This document shows, piece by piece, positions 37,402 through 45,635 of a DNA stretch of 64,000 bases. Source of the DNA: Collinsella aerofaciens. GTDB taxonomy: Bacteria > Actinomycetota > Coriobacteriia > Coriobacteriales > Coriobacteriaceae. Position numbers and translations under genes: made by a program. The notes beneath the pieces are model-generated. The model made no database searches. It was not told where the DNA came from and saw nothing but the letters and a program-made list of their open reading frames with translations. Each line of letters opens with the position of its first letter. The first letter of the stretch is position 1. The DNA lies in contig NZ_WQPL01000022.1 of the NCBI RefSeq assembly GCF_018785245.1, positions 51,588-115,587 of the forward strand, given 5' to 3'.

Positions 37402-37440
37402 GATTGTTGTATATAGTCCGTTGGCTTTTATACAACAATC
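37402..37440. promoter_or_regulatory. symmetrical operator/promoter between surface protein and Xre genes
   Basis: GATTGTTGTATA (37402-37413) and its exact complement TATACAACAATC (37429-37440), spaced by 15 bp. TATACA at the edge of each arm can be the -10 box for the outward gene, so one inverted repeat may drive both divergent genes and serve as the binding site of the Xre protein. The forward start would lie at about 37441. Confidence 0.6.
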
Positions 37441-37456
37441 CATGACTCTTTTTGTC

Positions 37457-37690
37457 ATGGATATCTCGCCGCTACAACGATCCTTTGGTCTACGCTGCAA
37501 AGAATTAAGATCAAAGTCTGGTTACTCTCAAGTACAATTTGCGAATCGCATCGGCATGGACAGGTCTTACTACGCCTCGATAGAGGTCGGACGAAGAAAT
37601 GTCAGTCTTTCTAACCTCTGTAAAATTGCTAACGGATTCGACATGACAATCGCTGCACTCATGACTGGTGTGACTGAGAAAACGGATTAG
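37457..37690 (+). CDS. Xre-family regulator
   Basis: 77 residues, essentially one Xre/Cro helix-turn-helix (LRSKSGYSQVQFANRIGMDR, then YYASIEVGRRNVSL). It would bind a palindrome as a dimer, most simply the inverted repeat in front of it, and so control itself and the divergent surface-protein gene. No ribosome site precedes either ATG (37442 or 37457); with the -10 box at 37429-37434 the messenger could start at or near the ATG, as in leaderless actinobacterial transcripts. I prefer 37457, which gives the family's usual N-terminus. Confidence 0.8.
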   Translation: MDISPLQRSFGLRCKELRSKSGYSQVQFANRIGMDRSYYASIEVGRRNVSLSNLCKIANGFDMTIAALMTGVTEKTD

Positions 37691-37850
37691 TCCATCAATC
37701 AATCAATCAGCGAACGCAGTGAGCGAATCAATCGACGGCACAGCCGGCGGCAAGGACACGGTACGTGGCCGCGCAGCGAGCTTCGCGAGCGAAGAGGACG
37801 GCATCGCCGTCCCTATATCTTTATAGTATATTTCTCTATTAATTGGTTTC

Positions 37851-38011
37851 ACCAAAATGGGTATAGCTCAAGCTTCTGAACAGGCATTTTTATCAAAAAC
37901 TCAAAGCAGCCGAATCATCAAAATGGTGAAATTTTTTACCCAAATTGAGGAAGCGCTTCACCAAAATGGAACCGACTAACGGCTGTTGAAAACTTTTTAT
38001 CCCCAAAATGG
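37851..38011. repeat. CAAAATGG repeats at the right end of the element
   Basis: Four copies of CAAAATGG (37853-37860, 37920-37927, 37962-37970 and 38003-38011), two within CACCAAAATGG. They lie 130-290 bp inside attR. Such repeats could be integrase arm sites or iterons. A TGTTGAAAACT is shared by this end (about 37984) and the left end (about 24873). Confidence 0.45.
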
Positions 38012-38141
38012 TGATTTCCTGTTTTCAGTGGAAAACTCGGTAAGTTAAATTATTTACTTACCAGATTTACAAACAAAAGCAGTTCTTAACCCTAAAACCA
38101 GAACAGGTCAGAAGCAAAATTAACTCCTGACCTGCGATTTT

Positions 38142-38189
38142 TCTGGTGCCCCCGGGCGGATTCGAACCGTCGACACCCGCTTTAGGAGA
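38142..38189. repeat. attR: 48-bp core within tRNA-Arg
   Basis: The 48 bp equal to attL; at this end they form the 3' part of the intact tRNA gene, as expected when integration restores the gene. Confidence 0.93.
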
Positions 38190-38219
38190 GCGGTGCTCTA
38201 TCCCCTGAGCTACGGAGGC
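38144..38219 (-). tRNA. tRNA-Arg (anticodon CCU)
   Basis: 76 nt with encoded CCA. The acceptor stem is GCCTCCG/CGGGGGC, the D-arm GCTC/GAGC, and the anticodon stem CCGCT/AGCGG with loop CTCCTAA, so the anticodon is CCU. The T-arm (GACGG, loop TTCGAAT, CCGCC) has an A-C mismatch at its second pair; otherwise it is standard. It is the integration target of the element on its left. Its normal terminator now lies beyond the element, at 24632-24660. Confidence 0.95.
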
Positions 38220-38300
38220 ATGTTGTACTAGTGTAGCAGATTTACGCCGTTGTAATACAGCGTATAGCCACTCTTCGAAGTTGCAGTGGAACAGCCCTCC

Positions 38301-38499
38301 GGAAAGTGTGTCCCACTATCCAGGCAAATTCTGGGTCAAACTTTCCCAATGGGACCTCGCTGGAAACTGTGTCCCAGAATTTCGGCTCGAAACGGGACCC
38401 AGTTTCCCAAACGACCCCGTTCCGGAAACTACATCCCGGAATCGGCGCTCGAACTGGGATGCACTTTCCCGATCGAGCCCCATGGGAAACTGCGTCCCA
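38301..38499. repeat. seven alternating copies of a GGGAAACTGNGTCCCA motif
   Basis: Copies at 38301-38315 (+), 38332-38347 (-), 38361-38376 (+), 38394-38408 (-), 38424-38437 (+), 38455-38470 (-) and 38484-38499 (+), each a variant of GGGAAACTGNGTCCCA, in strict alternation with about 14-20 bp between. Adjacent copies can pair, forming a chain of hairpins between the tRNA and the PTS operon. There are no identical repeats with unique spacers, so it is not a CRISPR array. Confidence 0.85.
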
Positions 38500-38521
38500 C
38501 TTGGGGGGCGCTCTTTAATGA

Positions 38522-38920
38522 CTAGTTGCCTTTGTGGAAGAGGTTTTTGATAACGGAGGGGATGCTCTTGGCGCCCTTGGCCGTCACATCGATAAAGTCG
38601 GGCGAACGCACAAGCTTATCCTCGTCGACGTACTTGCGGACCGCGCGCAACGTCTCTTTGTCGTCGCGCGTCGAAAACGTAAAGTGACCGTTGTCCTTGG
38701 TGAAGATGGCAAAACGCGTGATCTTCTTGGTGCCGCGTAAAACCTCGGCGGCAATATAGTCGACCTCGTCCCACGGGATTTGAATATAATCCTCGGGATT
38801 GCGCTCGTTGTAATACTCGAACGCCTTATTGCCCACCATCACGTTACCGTGGCTGGTAAGCCCCATCAGGCAGGTTGCCGGCGTTGCCAGATCGACCGTG
38901 CTGTTCTGAGATTGCGCCAT
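38522..38920 (-). CDS. manO: DUF956 family protein, last gene of mannose-type PTS operon
   Basis: 132 residues of the DUF956 family, found at the end of mannose-family PTS operons in gut bacteria and thought to regulate or assist the system. The sequence shows CLMGLTSHGNVMVGNKAFEY near residue 18 and IPWDEVDYIAAEV after it. GAGGTG precedes the ATG at 38920; the longer frame upstream has no ribosome site. It lies 120 bp after the IID gene and has no signal or membrane segment. Confidence 0.9.
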   Translation of the reverse strand: MAQSQNSTVDLATPATCLMGLTSHGNVMVGNKAFEYYNERNPEDYIQIPWDEVDYIAAEVLRGTKKITRFAIFTKDNGHFTFSTRDDKETLRAVRKYVDEDKLVRSPDFIDVTAKGAKSIPSVIKNLFHKGN

Positions 38921-39040
38921 GCGCACCTCGCCCTCCAAATAAAACAATCGGACCGCATCCAGTGTACCCACCGGGTGCGGTCCGTTTCAATGGCTCAAAA
39001 GCCCTTGCCTAGCAATTCTCGGTCTTAAGCCGAAACGTGC

Positions 39041-39961
39041 TTACATGAAGCCGCAGACGCGACCGATGATGCCGATGGCGAAGAGAGCCAGGATGATGAC
39101 GATCGGGCTGACCTTCTTCTTGAGGAGCTTGCAGACCAGCAGGGTCAGGCACACGGCGGCAAGGCCGGGGATGAGCTGATCGAGGTTGGCCTGAAGCGTG
39201 GTGACCTTCACCTGATCAAGGGCGTTAGCACCGATGGAGTTATACATCGTCAGTGCTTCCTTGACACCCTCAGAACCAGAGGGCAGGTTAGCCCAGTCGA
39301 TAAAGGCGCCAGCAGACTGCGTGACCTTGGAGACGACCGGGGTGAAGGAGATGGACACCCAGCGCTCGACCAGGGCGCCGATGATGAACATACCCAGGAT
39401 GGAAGCACCCTCGGTGACCTTGCCCATCAGACCGCCGGAGAGGTCCTTGGCGATGGAGGAGCCGACCTTGTAGCCAAACTCCTGCGTGTACCACAGGAAG
39501 GCGTAACGGATGATGTTCCACGCGAAGAAGAACAGCAGCGGACCGGCAATGCTGCCGGACAGGGCCAGGGAAGCGCCCAGAGCGCCCAGAATCGGGCGAA
39601 GGGTGAACCAGAAGGCGGGGTCGCCGACGCCGGCGAGCGGGCCCATCATACCGACCTTGACGCCCTGAATGGCGACGTCGTCAATCGGAGCACCGTTGGC
39701 GCGCTCCTCCTCGAGAGCGAGGGTAACGCCAATGACGGGGGCGGAAACATAGGGGTGGGTGTTATAGAACTCCAGGTGGCGCTTAAGAGCGGCAATCTGG
39801 TCATCCTTGCTGGTGTAGAGCTTCTTGATCGCAGGGATCATTGCGAAGCACCAGCCGCCGTTCTGCATACGCTCGTAGTTCCACGAGCCCTGAAGGAACT
39901 GATGACGGAAGCAAACCTTCTTACGGTCAGCCTTGGTGAGCTGAATCTTGTTCTCTGCCAT
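39041..39961 (-). CDS. manZ: mannose-family PTS component IID
   Basis: 306 residues. IID pairs with IIC to form the membrane channel for hexose uptake and phosphorylation. It starts with a soluble domain (about 1-130), holding conserved GSWNYERMQNGGW and PLAGVGDPAFWFT segments, followed by hydrophobic helices and a final helix ending GIIGRVCGF. The ATG at 39961 gives the MAENKIQLTKADRKK start. A GTG three codons upstream is also possible. The IIC stop lies 16 bp upstream, the usual operon order. Confidence 0.95.
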   Translation of the reverse strand: MAENKIQLTKADRKKVCFRHQFLQGSWNYERMQNGGWCFAMIPAIKKLYTSKDDQIAALKRHLEFYNTHPYVSAPVIGVTLALEEERANGAPIDDVAIQGVKVGMMGPLAGVGDPAFWFTLRPILGALGASLALSGSIAGPLLFFFAWNIIRYAFLWYTQEFGYKVGSSIAKDLSGGLMGKVTEGASILGMFIIGALVERWVSISFTPVVSKVTQSAGAFIDWANLPSGSEGVKEALTMYNSIGANALDQVKVTTLQANLDQLIPGLAAVCLTLLVCKLLKKKVSPIVIILALFAIGIIGRVCGFM

Positions 39962-39977
39962 ATGTATCACTCCCCTC

Positions 39978-40796
39978 CTACTCGTAATCGTTCAGAATGT
40001 CGCCGAGTGGGTCGCCGGAGCCACCGCCCATGCCGCCACCCTGCTTGGCCAGATCCTTAAGGCCAAGGTAGATGAGGGCAAGGGAGATGCCGATGAGGCC
40101 AAGGGCGATAAGCGTGAGCTGAGGGATGGCAGCAAGGACAAAGCCGAGGATGAAGAACGGCCAGGTCTCCTTGGTGGCCATCATGTTGATGACCATGGCG
40201 TAACCGACGGAAGCGACCATGCCGCCGCCGACAGCCATGCCGCCGGACAGCCAGTCGGGCATAGCGTTAAGCGCGTTGGTAACGGCCTCGGCCGGGATGA
40301 TGCACAGAAGCACTGCCGGAATGGCGATACGAAGGCCCTGCATAAGGATGGCAATGTACTGCCAGCGCTCGATGCCGGCGAAGTCGCCCTTCTCGGCGCA
40401 ACCGTCCATGGCGTGAGCGATAGCGGTAGCCAGGGTACGGCAGATCATGGTCAGGAACAGACCAGCGACCGACAGCGGGACGGCGACGGCGATAGCGGCG
40501 GTAACGGCCTTGGCCGAATCGGTGGCGCCACCGTTGAGGGCGAGCACCATGATGATCGAAGAAGCGACCGAGGCCAGAGCGGCGTCAGGCGCGACAGCGG
40601 CGCCGACGTTAGCCCAGCCAAGGGCCATCATCTGGAGCGAGCCGCCCAGGAGGATGCCCTCCTGAAGGTGACCGGTTACGAGACCGATAAGCGTGCATGC
40701 CACGAGCGGCTGATGGAACTGGAACTCATCCAGAATGCCTTCCATACCGGCAAGCAACGCGACAATCGCAACAAGCAGAATAGTGATTGCAGACAT
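39978..40796 (-). CDS. manY: mannose-family PTS component IIC
   Basis: 272 residues with about seven membrane helices and the conserved GGSLQMMALGWANVGAAVAP region that lines the sugar path. The C-terminal tail ends GGGMGGGSGDPLGDILNDYE. It works with IID (16 bp downstream) and IIAB (18 bp upstream) in uptake of mannose, glucose or a related hexose; the sugar cannot be told from sequence alone. Confidence 0.95.
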   Translation of the reverse strand: MSAITILLVAIVALLAGMEGILDEFQFHQPLVACTLIGLVTGHLQEGILLGGSLQMMALGWANVGAAVAPDAALASVASSIIMVLALNGGATDSAKAVTAAIAVAVPLSVAGLFLTMICRTLATAIAHAMDGCAEKGDFAGIERWQYIAILMQGLRIAIPAVLLCIIPAEAVTNALNAMPDWLSGGMAVGGGMVASVGYAMVINMMATKETWPFFILGFVLAAIPQLTLIALGLIGISLALIYLGLKDLAKQGGGMGGGSGDPLGDILNDYE

Positions 40797-40814
40797 GTAT
40801 CGGACCCTCCTTTA

Positions 40815-41804
40815 CTATGCTTGAGCGGCCAGTTCGGCCTTAGCTTTCTTCAACATGGCGTCGAGATCCTCGGAGGAATCCGAAGGAACCTTGCGGACCT
40901 CGAACTTGACGCCCTTGGCCTTGAGGGCCTCGAGAGTCTTAACGTCGTCATCGCCCATGGCGACGGCGTTGGTGACGACGACCTTGCCCTTGGAGTGAGC
41001 CATGGAACCGATGTTGACTTCCTTGATGTCGACGCCGGCCTCGATGGCCTTGAGCAGATCCTGCGGGTTCTCGAAGAGCAGCATGGCCTTGGTGTCACCA
41101 AAGCGCGTGTCCTTGACGACCTCGGCCATCTTCTTGATGGGCACGACGTTGGCATGGACTCCCGGAGGGGCAGCCTGCTCGATCATGGTCTTGCGGAGCT
41201 CGTCGTGAGCAACGCCGTCGGAAACCACGATGATGCGGTTGGGGTTGATCTGCTTGGTCCACGTGGTGGCCACCTGACCATGAAGCAGACGGGTGTCGAT
41301 ACGGACGTGGGCAATCTTGATGTGCCCGTCGCCGATGACCGTTCCCGGAGGGATGGCGCCTGCAGGAGCAGCGGCGGCCGCAGCCGGCTTCTTCTCCTCG
41401 GGCTCCAGAGACTCGGGCTTGACGCGCACGCCAGCCTTAGCCTCAGTCACGAGATGTTTTGCGATCGCATGTGCAGTGTTCTTTGCGTCAAAGCGCTGCG
41501 AATATGCCTCGATGAGCATAGGCAGGTTGACACCGGTGACGATAGCCCAGGAATCGTGGCCCTCGATGAGCCCGCTGATCTGGTTGAACGGCGTGCCGCC
41601 CCACAGATCAACGAGGAAGAGCACCTGCTCCTGGTCCTCGAAGGAAGCGACTGCTTCCTCGACCTTGGCACGGAAATCGTCGGGGCCCATGCTCGGCTCG
41701 AGCGAGACCACGGCAACAGACGGCTGATCGCCAAAGACCATCGAGCCCGTCTGCTTGATTCCAGCTGCCAAGTCCCCGTGGCTAGCAAGAACAATACTTA
41801 CCAT
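40815..41804 (-). CDS. manX: mannose-family PTS component IIAB
   Basis: 329 residues of cytoplasmic phosphoryl-transfer protein. The IIA domain (1-125) carries its phospho-His in ASHGD (H9); an Ala/Pro-rich linker (about 140-155) leads to the IIB domain with phospho-His in DTRLLHGQV near 178. Phosphate passes from HPr to H9, to the IIB His and to the sugar. AGGAGG lies 7 bp before the ATG at 41804. It is the first gene of the operon; the 330-bp region upstream should hold its control sites. Confidence 0.96.
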   Translation of the reverse strand: MVSIVLASHGDLAAGIKQTGSMVFGDQPSVAVVSLEPSMGPDDFRAKVEEAVASFEDQEQVLFLVDLWGGTPFNQISGLIEGHDSWAIVTGVNLPMLIEAYSQRFDAKNTAHAIAKHLVTEAKAGVRVKPESLEPEEKKPAAAAAAPAGAIPPGTVIGDGHIKIAHVRIDTRLLHGQVATTWTKQINPNRIIVVSDGVAHDELRKTMIEQAAPPGVHANVVPIKKMAEVVKDTRFGDTKAMLLFENPQDLLKAIEAGVDIKEVNIGSMAHSKGKVVVTNAVAMGDDDVKTLEALKAKGVKFEVRKVPSDSSEDLDAMLKKAKAELAAQA

Positions 41805-42141
41805 CACATAACCTCCTTTTTGTCTACGTATTTCCTACACGACATGAAAGGAGTATACCTGTTTGGATTGTGGAATTATAGCTAAAATCGCAAAAGGTTG
41901 GATTATTTGTTTAAACGTCTATGTTTGTTACAAATTGATTACGTTGCTGGCTTATAGCTCATTGCCTGTTAAAACGTGATTTGCTGATTGCTTTCAAAGA
42001 CATATAAAGGTGCACCGTTCGTTAAGACCGCTTTTAGGTGAATCCCAATGCGTCTGCGTGCCACCATTTTGTTTAAACAGACATGACTTGACTAACCGAA
42101 GCAAGTATGTTTAGAACTCTAGCCCATGTAGACATTAGATG
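41805..42141. promoter_or_regulatory. upstream region of the PTS operon with two GTTTAAAC palindromes
   Basis: AT-rich DNA with TTTGTTTAAAC at 41906-41916 and 42068-42078. A TATAAT (41875-41880 on the reverse strand) and a TATACT (41852-41857) are -10 candidates, with weak -35 boxes. The two palindromes, about 160 bp apart, are plausible sites for a repressor or activator. I found no CcpA-type or sigma-54 site. Confidence 0.4.
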
Positions 42142-42570
42142 TTAGGCGATGTGGAGGGGGTTGGCGGCGTCGACGGCATCGGGGGCGTCGGAGAGGCCGT
42201 CAGGAGCAGCGTCTGCCGGGTCCTCGTCGGGGGTCTCGATCTGTTTGATCATTACCTCTTGGCCCTGCAGCAAATAGGTCTCGCCGCTACCGCAATGGGG
42301 ACAGGTCTTGCCGTGCTCGACCGTCGCGTAGTCGCGGCCGCACGCCTCGCAATGTGTCACGGCCTCGACGGGCTCCACGATAAGCTCCGCGCCCTGCGCG
42401 ATAGGCTTTTTATCTGCTGCCCAGCGCCAAGCGTCGAGCAGCAAGTCGGGAACGACGCCCGAGACCTCGCCCAACAGCAACGTCACGCTCGAAACGCGAC
42501 GCACGCCATGAGCGCGCGCCACATTCTCAACATCGCGAATGATGTGATAGACGATTCCGAGCTCGTGCAC
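42142..42570 (-). CDS. hypA: hydrogenase nickel-insertion protein HypA
   Basis: 142 residues. HypA binds nickel and zinc and helps load Ni into [NiFe] enzymes. It begins MHELGIV, with the nickel-binding His2, and has two CxxC pairs (CEAC near 74 and CPHC near 91) for zinc. An acidic tail of about 30 residues is longer than usual. The start is GTG after GGAAGGAA. No other hyp gene or hydrogenase structural gene is in the window, so its target is unknown; the next upstream gene is an Fe-S/FAD oxidoreductase, 195 bp away. Confidence 0.9.
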   Translation of the reverse strand: MHELGIVYHIIRDVENVARAHGVRRVSSVTLLLGEVSGVVPDLLLDAWRWAADKKPIAQGAELIVEPVEAVTHCEACGRDYATVEHGKTCPHCGSGETYLLQGQEVMIKQIETPDEDPADAAPDGLSDAPDAVDAANPLHIA

Positions 42571-42582
42571 TTTTAATTCCTT

Positions 42583-42604
42583 CCGCCGTTCTACCGAACG
42601 GCGG
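42583..42604 (-). terminator. hairpin upstream of hypA
   Basis: CCGCCGTTC/GAACGGCGG with a 4-nt loop, ending directly before the hypA ribosome site. It has no U-run, so it may be a leader structure more than a terminator. Confidence 0.4.
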
Positions 42605-42764
42605 TCGGCTTGACGCTGCGCGAGCCCCAGACGGGCGATCTGCCTTTCAATCGTCGGGCATGGGCAAAAGCCCTATGCCCTCCTCTTTCAAGGCACCTCG
42701 CCACGCCTGGGACTCGCTCGCTGTCCAACCGCTCTCTGCGCCGTTCTCCTGCTTGTTGCGTTTC

Positions 42765-45542
42765 TTACTTCTTCCCGAATTTGATCTTGATGGCGCGCTT
42801 GAGCGCGTACTTGCCCAGGCTTGGAAGCTTTTGCTCGTATTTGACCATCGTGGAGCACTCGGGGCGGTCGCGATCCAGATGGATGGCGTCAAACGCGCAC
42901 TTGGTGGTGCACAGGCCGCAGCCGATGCACTTGTTGGGGTCGACGATCGAGGCGCCGCAGCCCAAGCAGCGGGCGGTCTCGGCGCGCACCTGCTCCTCGG
43001 TAAAGGTCTCAACATACTCGCTAAACGGCGCAGCCTTCTCGCGTTCGCGGTCCACGTGGGCAACCTCGCGGCTCGCGTTGTCGTAGCTTCCGATCACGAC
43101 ATCGTCGCGGTCGAGCGCGGTGTAGCGGCGCTGGTTGCGGCCGATGGTGAGCGTGGAGCCCGGCTGCACAAAGCGATGGATGGACACCGCGGCCTCGTGA
43201 CCGGCGGCGATAGCGTCGATGGCAAAGCTGGGACCAGTGTAGACGTCACCACCCACAAAGATGTCGGGTTCGGCGGTCTGGTAGGTCTGGGGATCGGCAA
43301 GGGCACCCTGACCGCGGCCAAGCTCCACCTGGGAACCAGCTAGCAGGTCACCCCACACAATGGACTGGCCAATCGACATGACGACACGGTCGGCATCGAC
43401 ACGGCGCAGATCGTTCTCGTCGTACTCGGGCGCAAACCGGCCCTCGTCGTCAAAGACACGCGTGCAGCGCTTGAAGGTGATACCGCACACGCGACCGACC
43501 TCGTCCAGGTGAACCTCCTTGGGGCCCCAGCCGCAGCTGATGTGAGCGCCGTCCTCAACGGCCTCGCGACGCTCCTCCTCGCTGGCGGGCATCTGGGCCT
43601 CGCCCTCCAGACAGAACATCTCAACATGCTCAGAGCCCAGACGGCAGGCGTTGCGGGCAACGTCGATGGCCACGTTGCCGCCGCCCACCACAATGGTGCG
43701 GCCGGACAGGGTATCGATCTTGCCGCTGTTAACCTCGCGAAGGAAGTCGACGGCCACGGTCACGTCCTCGGCATCCTCGCCCGGAATGCCGGCAAGGCGG
43801 CCGCCCTGGCAGCCAATGGCAACGTAGAAGGCCTTGAAGCCCTGCGCGCGCAGCTCGTCGAGCGTCACGTCTCGACCGACTTCCACGCCATAGCGGAACT
43901 CGGCACCCATCAGGCGAATGACCTCGACCTCGGTCTCAATGACGTCCTTCTGCAGCTTAAAGCTGGGAATGCCGTAGGTGAGCATGCCGCCCGGGCGCTC
44001 GTTTTTCTCGAACACGACGGGCTTGTAGCCCTTCTCGGCAAGATAGAAAGCACAGGACAGGCCAGCCGGGCCGGCACCGATGATGGCAATCTTCTGATCG
44101 AAGCCGCCAGCGCGCGTCGGGGTCACCACAGGTGGGACATAGCGGGTCGCGGCGTCCAGATCGCGCTGGGCGATAAACTTCTTGACCTCGTCGATAGCCA
44201 CGGCGGCGTCCACACGGCCGCGGGTGCAGGCATCCTCGCAGCGGCGGTTGCACACACGGCCGCAGATAGCGGGCAGCGGGTTCTCGCGCTTAATGAGTGC
44301 TAGGGCCTCGTCATAGCGACCCTGAGCCGCAAGCTTCAGATAGCCCTGAACGGCAACGTGCGCGGGGCAGGCCGTCTTGCAGGGAGCGGTGCCGGACTCA
44401 TGCGTCTCGATGCGGTTGTCGTTGCGGTAGTTGGGCGACCACTTGGTGTGGTCCCACTTGGTGGCGTCGGGCAGCTCCTGGCGCGGATACTCGGGCACCT
44501 GTCCGCCGGCCTTTTTGCTGCAGAGCTTCTGGCCGAGCTTGGCGGCGCCGGCCGGGCACACCTCAACGCAGCGACCGCAGGCCACGCACTTGTCCTTCTC
44601 GACCTTGGCGACATAGGCCGAGCGCGACAGGTTGGGCGTGTTGAACAGCTGCGAGGTGCGCAGGGCGTAGCACACGTTGACGTTGCAGTTGCAGATGGCG
44701 AAGATCTTGTTCTCGCCGTCGATATTGGTGATCTGGTGCACAAAGCCGTTGTCCTCGGCCTGGCGCAGGATGTCGTAAACCTCGTCGCGCGTCACGTAAT
44801 GGCCGCGGTCGGTCTCAACCACATAGTCGGCCATATCGCCCACGGCAATGCACCAGTCGGCGGGGTCGTCGGCGCAGCCCTCGCCCATCACGCGACGGCT
44901 CGCGCGGCAGCTGCAGGTGCTGGCGGCATATTTGCCATCGTATTTGTCGAGCCAATGCTCGATATGCTCGATCGGCACCGACGTGCTCGCGGCATCGATA
45001 GCCTTCTCGACCGGAATGACATGCATGCCGATGCCGGCGCCACCGGGCGGCACCATCGGCGTGGCCTTGGACAGCGGTCCCTTGGACGCCTGCTCAAAGA
45101 ACTTGGCATAGACCGGATGCTCCTCGAGCTGGCTCACGCGCATGTTGAGAAACTCAGCGGAACCCGGCACCAGCATGGGCAGCACCCACTGCTTGGCGCG
45201 CTCGGGGTTTTCCCAGTTGTACTCGAGCAGACCCGTGTAGCTCATGTCGTCGAGCATCTTCTCGATATCGGCTTCGGGCATGCCGGTGAGCTTGACCATC
45301 TCGGGCAGCGTATAGGGACGGCGCATCTTCATCTTGCAGAGCACTTCGGCCTGCTCGTCAGTCGCGGCCTCGGCAAACGACCAGTACTCGTAGCCCAGCA
45401 GCTCATCGCGATGCAGCAGACGGTTGGTGCAGTGCTCGCACAGCTTGACGATGGCCTCGCGCGGATGCTCCGGCAGCGGCGGCACGAACTCCGAACCGAT
45501 GTCGGGCTCGGTGTAGCTAATCCCCGGTCCGTTGAGAATCAT
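42765..45542 (-). CDS. multidomain Fe-S/FAD oxidoreductase (GltD-like core)
   Basis: 925 residues. The N-terminal part (about 25-330) holds a helical domain and several Cys pairs, including a CVACGRCVEVCP 4Fe-4S motif near 317. The middle and C-terminal parts resemble the small subunit of glutamate synthase: a Cys-rich domain (CRVCNRRCEDACTRG), an FAD-binding IGAGPAGLSC near 490, and an NAD(P)-binding VVGGGNVAID near 617. The C-terminus adds CLGCG and CIGCGLCTTKC, further Fe-S sites. It likely moves electrons between NAD(P)H and a ferredoxin-like or substrate partner; the substrate is unknown. It is divergent from a TetR regulator with paired operators. The ATG at 45542 follows AGAAGGGA; upstream frame is antisense to tetR and rejected. 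Confidence 0.88.
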   Translation of the reverse strand: MILNGPGISYTEPDIGSEFVPPLPEHPREAIVKLCEHCTNRLLHRDELLGYEYWSFAEAATDEQAEVLCKMKMRRPYTLPEMVKLTGMPEADIEKMLDDMSYTGLLEYNWENPERAKQWVLPMLVPGSAEFLNMRVSQLEEHPVYAKFFEQASKGPLSKATPMVPPGGAGIGMHVIPVEKAIDAASTSVPIEHIEHWLDKYDGKYAASTCSCRASRRVMGEGCADDPADWCIAVGDMADYVVETDRGHYVTRDEVYDILRQAEDNGFVHQITNIDGENKIFAICNCNVNVCYALRTSQLFNTPNLSRSAYVAKVEKDKCVACGRCVEVCPAGAAKLGQKLCSKKAGGQVPEYPRQELPDATKWDHTKWSPNYRNDNRIETHESGTAPCKTACPAHVAVQGYLKLAAQGRYDEALALIKRENPLPAICGRVCNRRCEDACTRGRVDAAVAIDEVKKFIAQRDLDAATRYVPPVVTPTRAGGFDQKIAIIGAGPAGLSCAFYLAEKGYKPVVFEKNERPGGMLTYGIPSFKLQKDVIETEVEVIRLMGAEFRYGVEVGRDVTLDELRAQGFKAFYVAIGCQGGRLAGIPGEDAEDVTVAVDFLREVNSGKIDTLSGRTIVVGGGNVAIDVARNACRLGSEHVEMFCLEGEAQMPASEEERREAVEDGAHISCGWGPKEVHLDEVGRVCGITFKRCTRVFDDEGRFAPEYDENDLRRVDADRVVMSIGQSIVWGDLLAGSQVELGRGQGALADPQTYQTAEPDIFVGGDVYTGPSFAIDAIAAGHEAAVSIHRFVQPGSTLTIGRNQRRYTALDRDDVVIGSYDNASREVAHVDREREKAAPFSEYVETFTEEQVRAETARCLGCGASIVDPNKCIGCGLCTTKCAFDAIHLDRDRPECSTMVKYEQKLPSLGKYALKRAIKIKFGKK

Positions 45543-45635
45543 GGTTGTCCCTTCTCTTGCCACAGCCCGGCGAGACCGCGGCACCCCTCTTTTTTGCAGG
45601 CCGGGCATGCCCCCATGCCGTTCACCCGCCATTAG

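Larger units (their letters stand above)
24669..38189. mobile_element. integrative mobilisable element in tRNA-Arg(CCU)
   Basis: A 13.5-kb segment bounded by an exact 48-bp direct repeat (24669-24716 and 38142-38189) that equals the 3' part of a tRNA-Arg(CCU) gene, whose complete copy is at the right end. Inside are a tyrosine integrase next to the left end, an excisionase-like protein, a winged-helix protein, MobA/MobC mobilisation genes, a candidate oriT, and cargo (phosphoesterases, small peptide, lipoprotein, large surface protein, Xre regulator). Many genes have lower GC and AT-rich gaps compared with the flanks. No VirB4, VirD4 or prepilin genes are seen, so transfer would need a helper. 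Confidence 0.92.

Noticed and set aside
24669-38189. Prophage
   Set aside because: No capsid, terminase, portal, tail or lysis gene is seen; relaxase and MobC point to a mobilisable element.
38301-38499. CRISPR array
   Set aside because: The copies alternate in orientation, vary in sequence and have spacers shorter than 20 bp; no cas gene is in the window.
41805-42141. Sigma-54 (LevR-type) promoter for the PTS operon
   Set aside because: The nearest TGG...TTGC pair has wrong spacing and strand; no LevR-like activator is in the window.
42142-42570. Part of a hydrogenase operon
   Set aside because: Only hypA is visible; no hydrogenase subunits or other hyp genes lie in the window.
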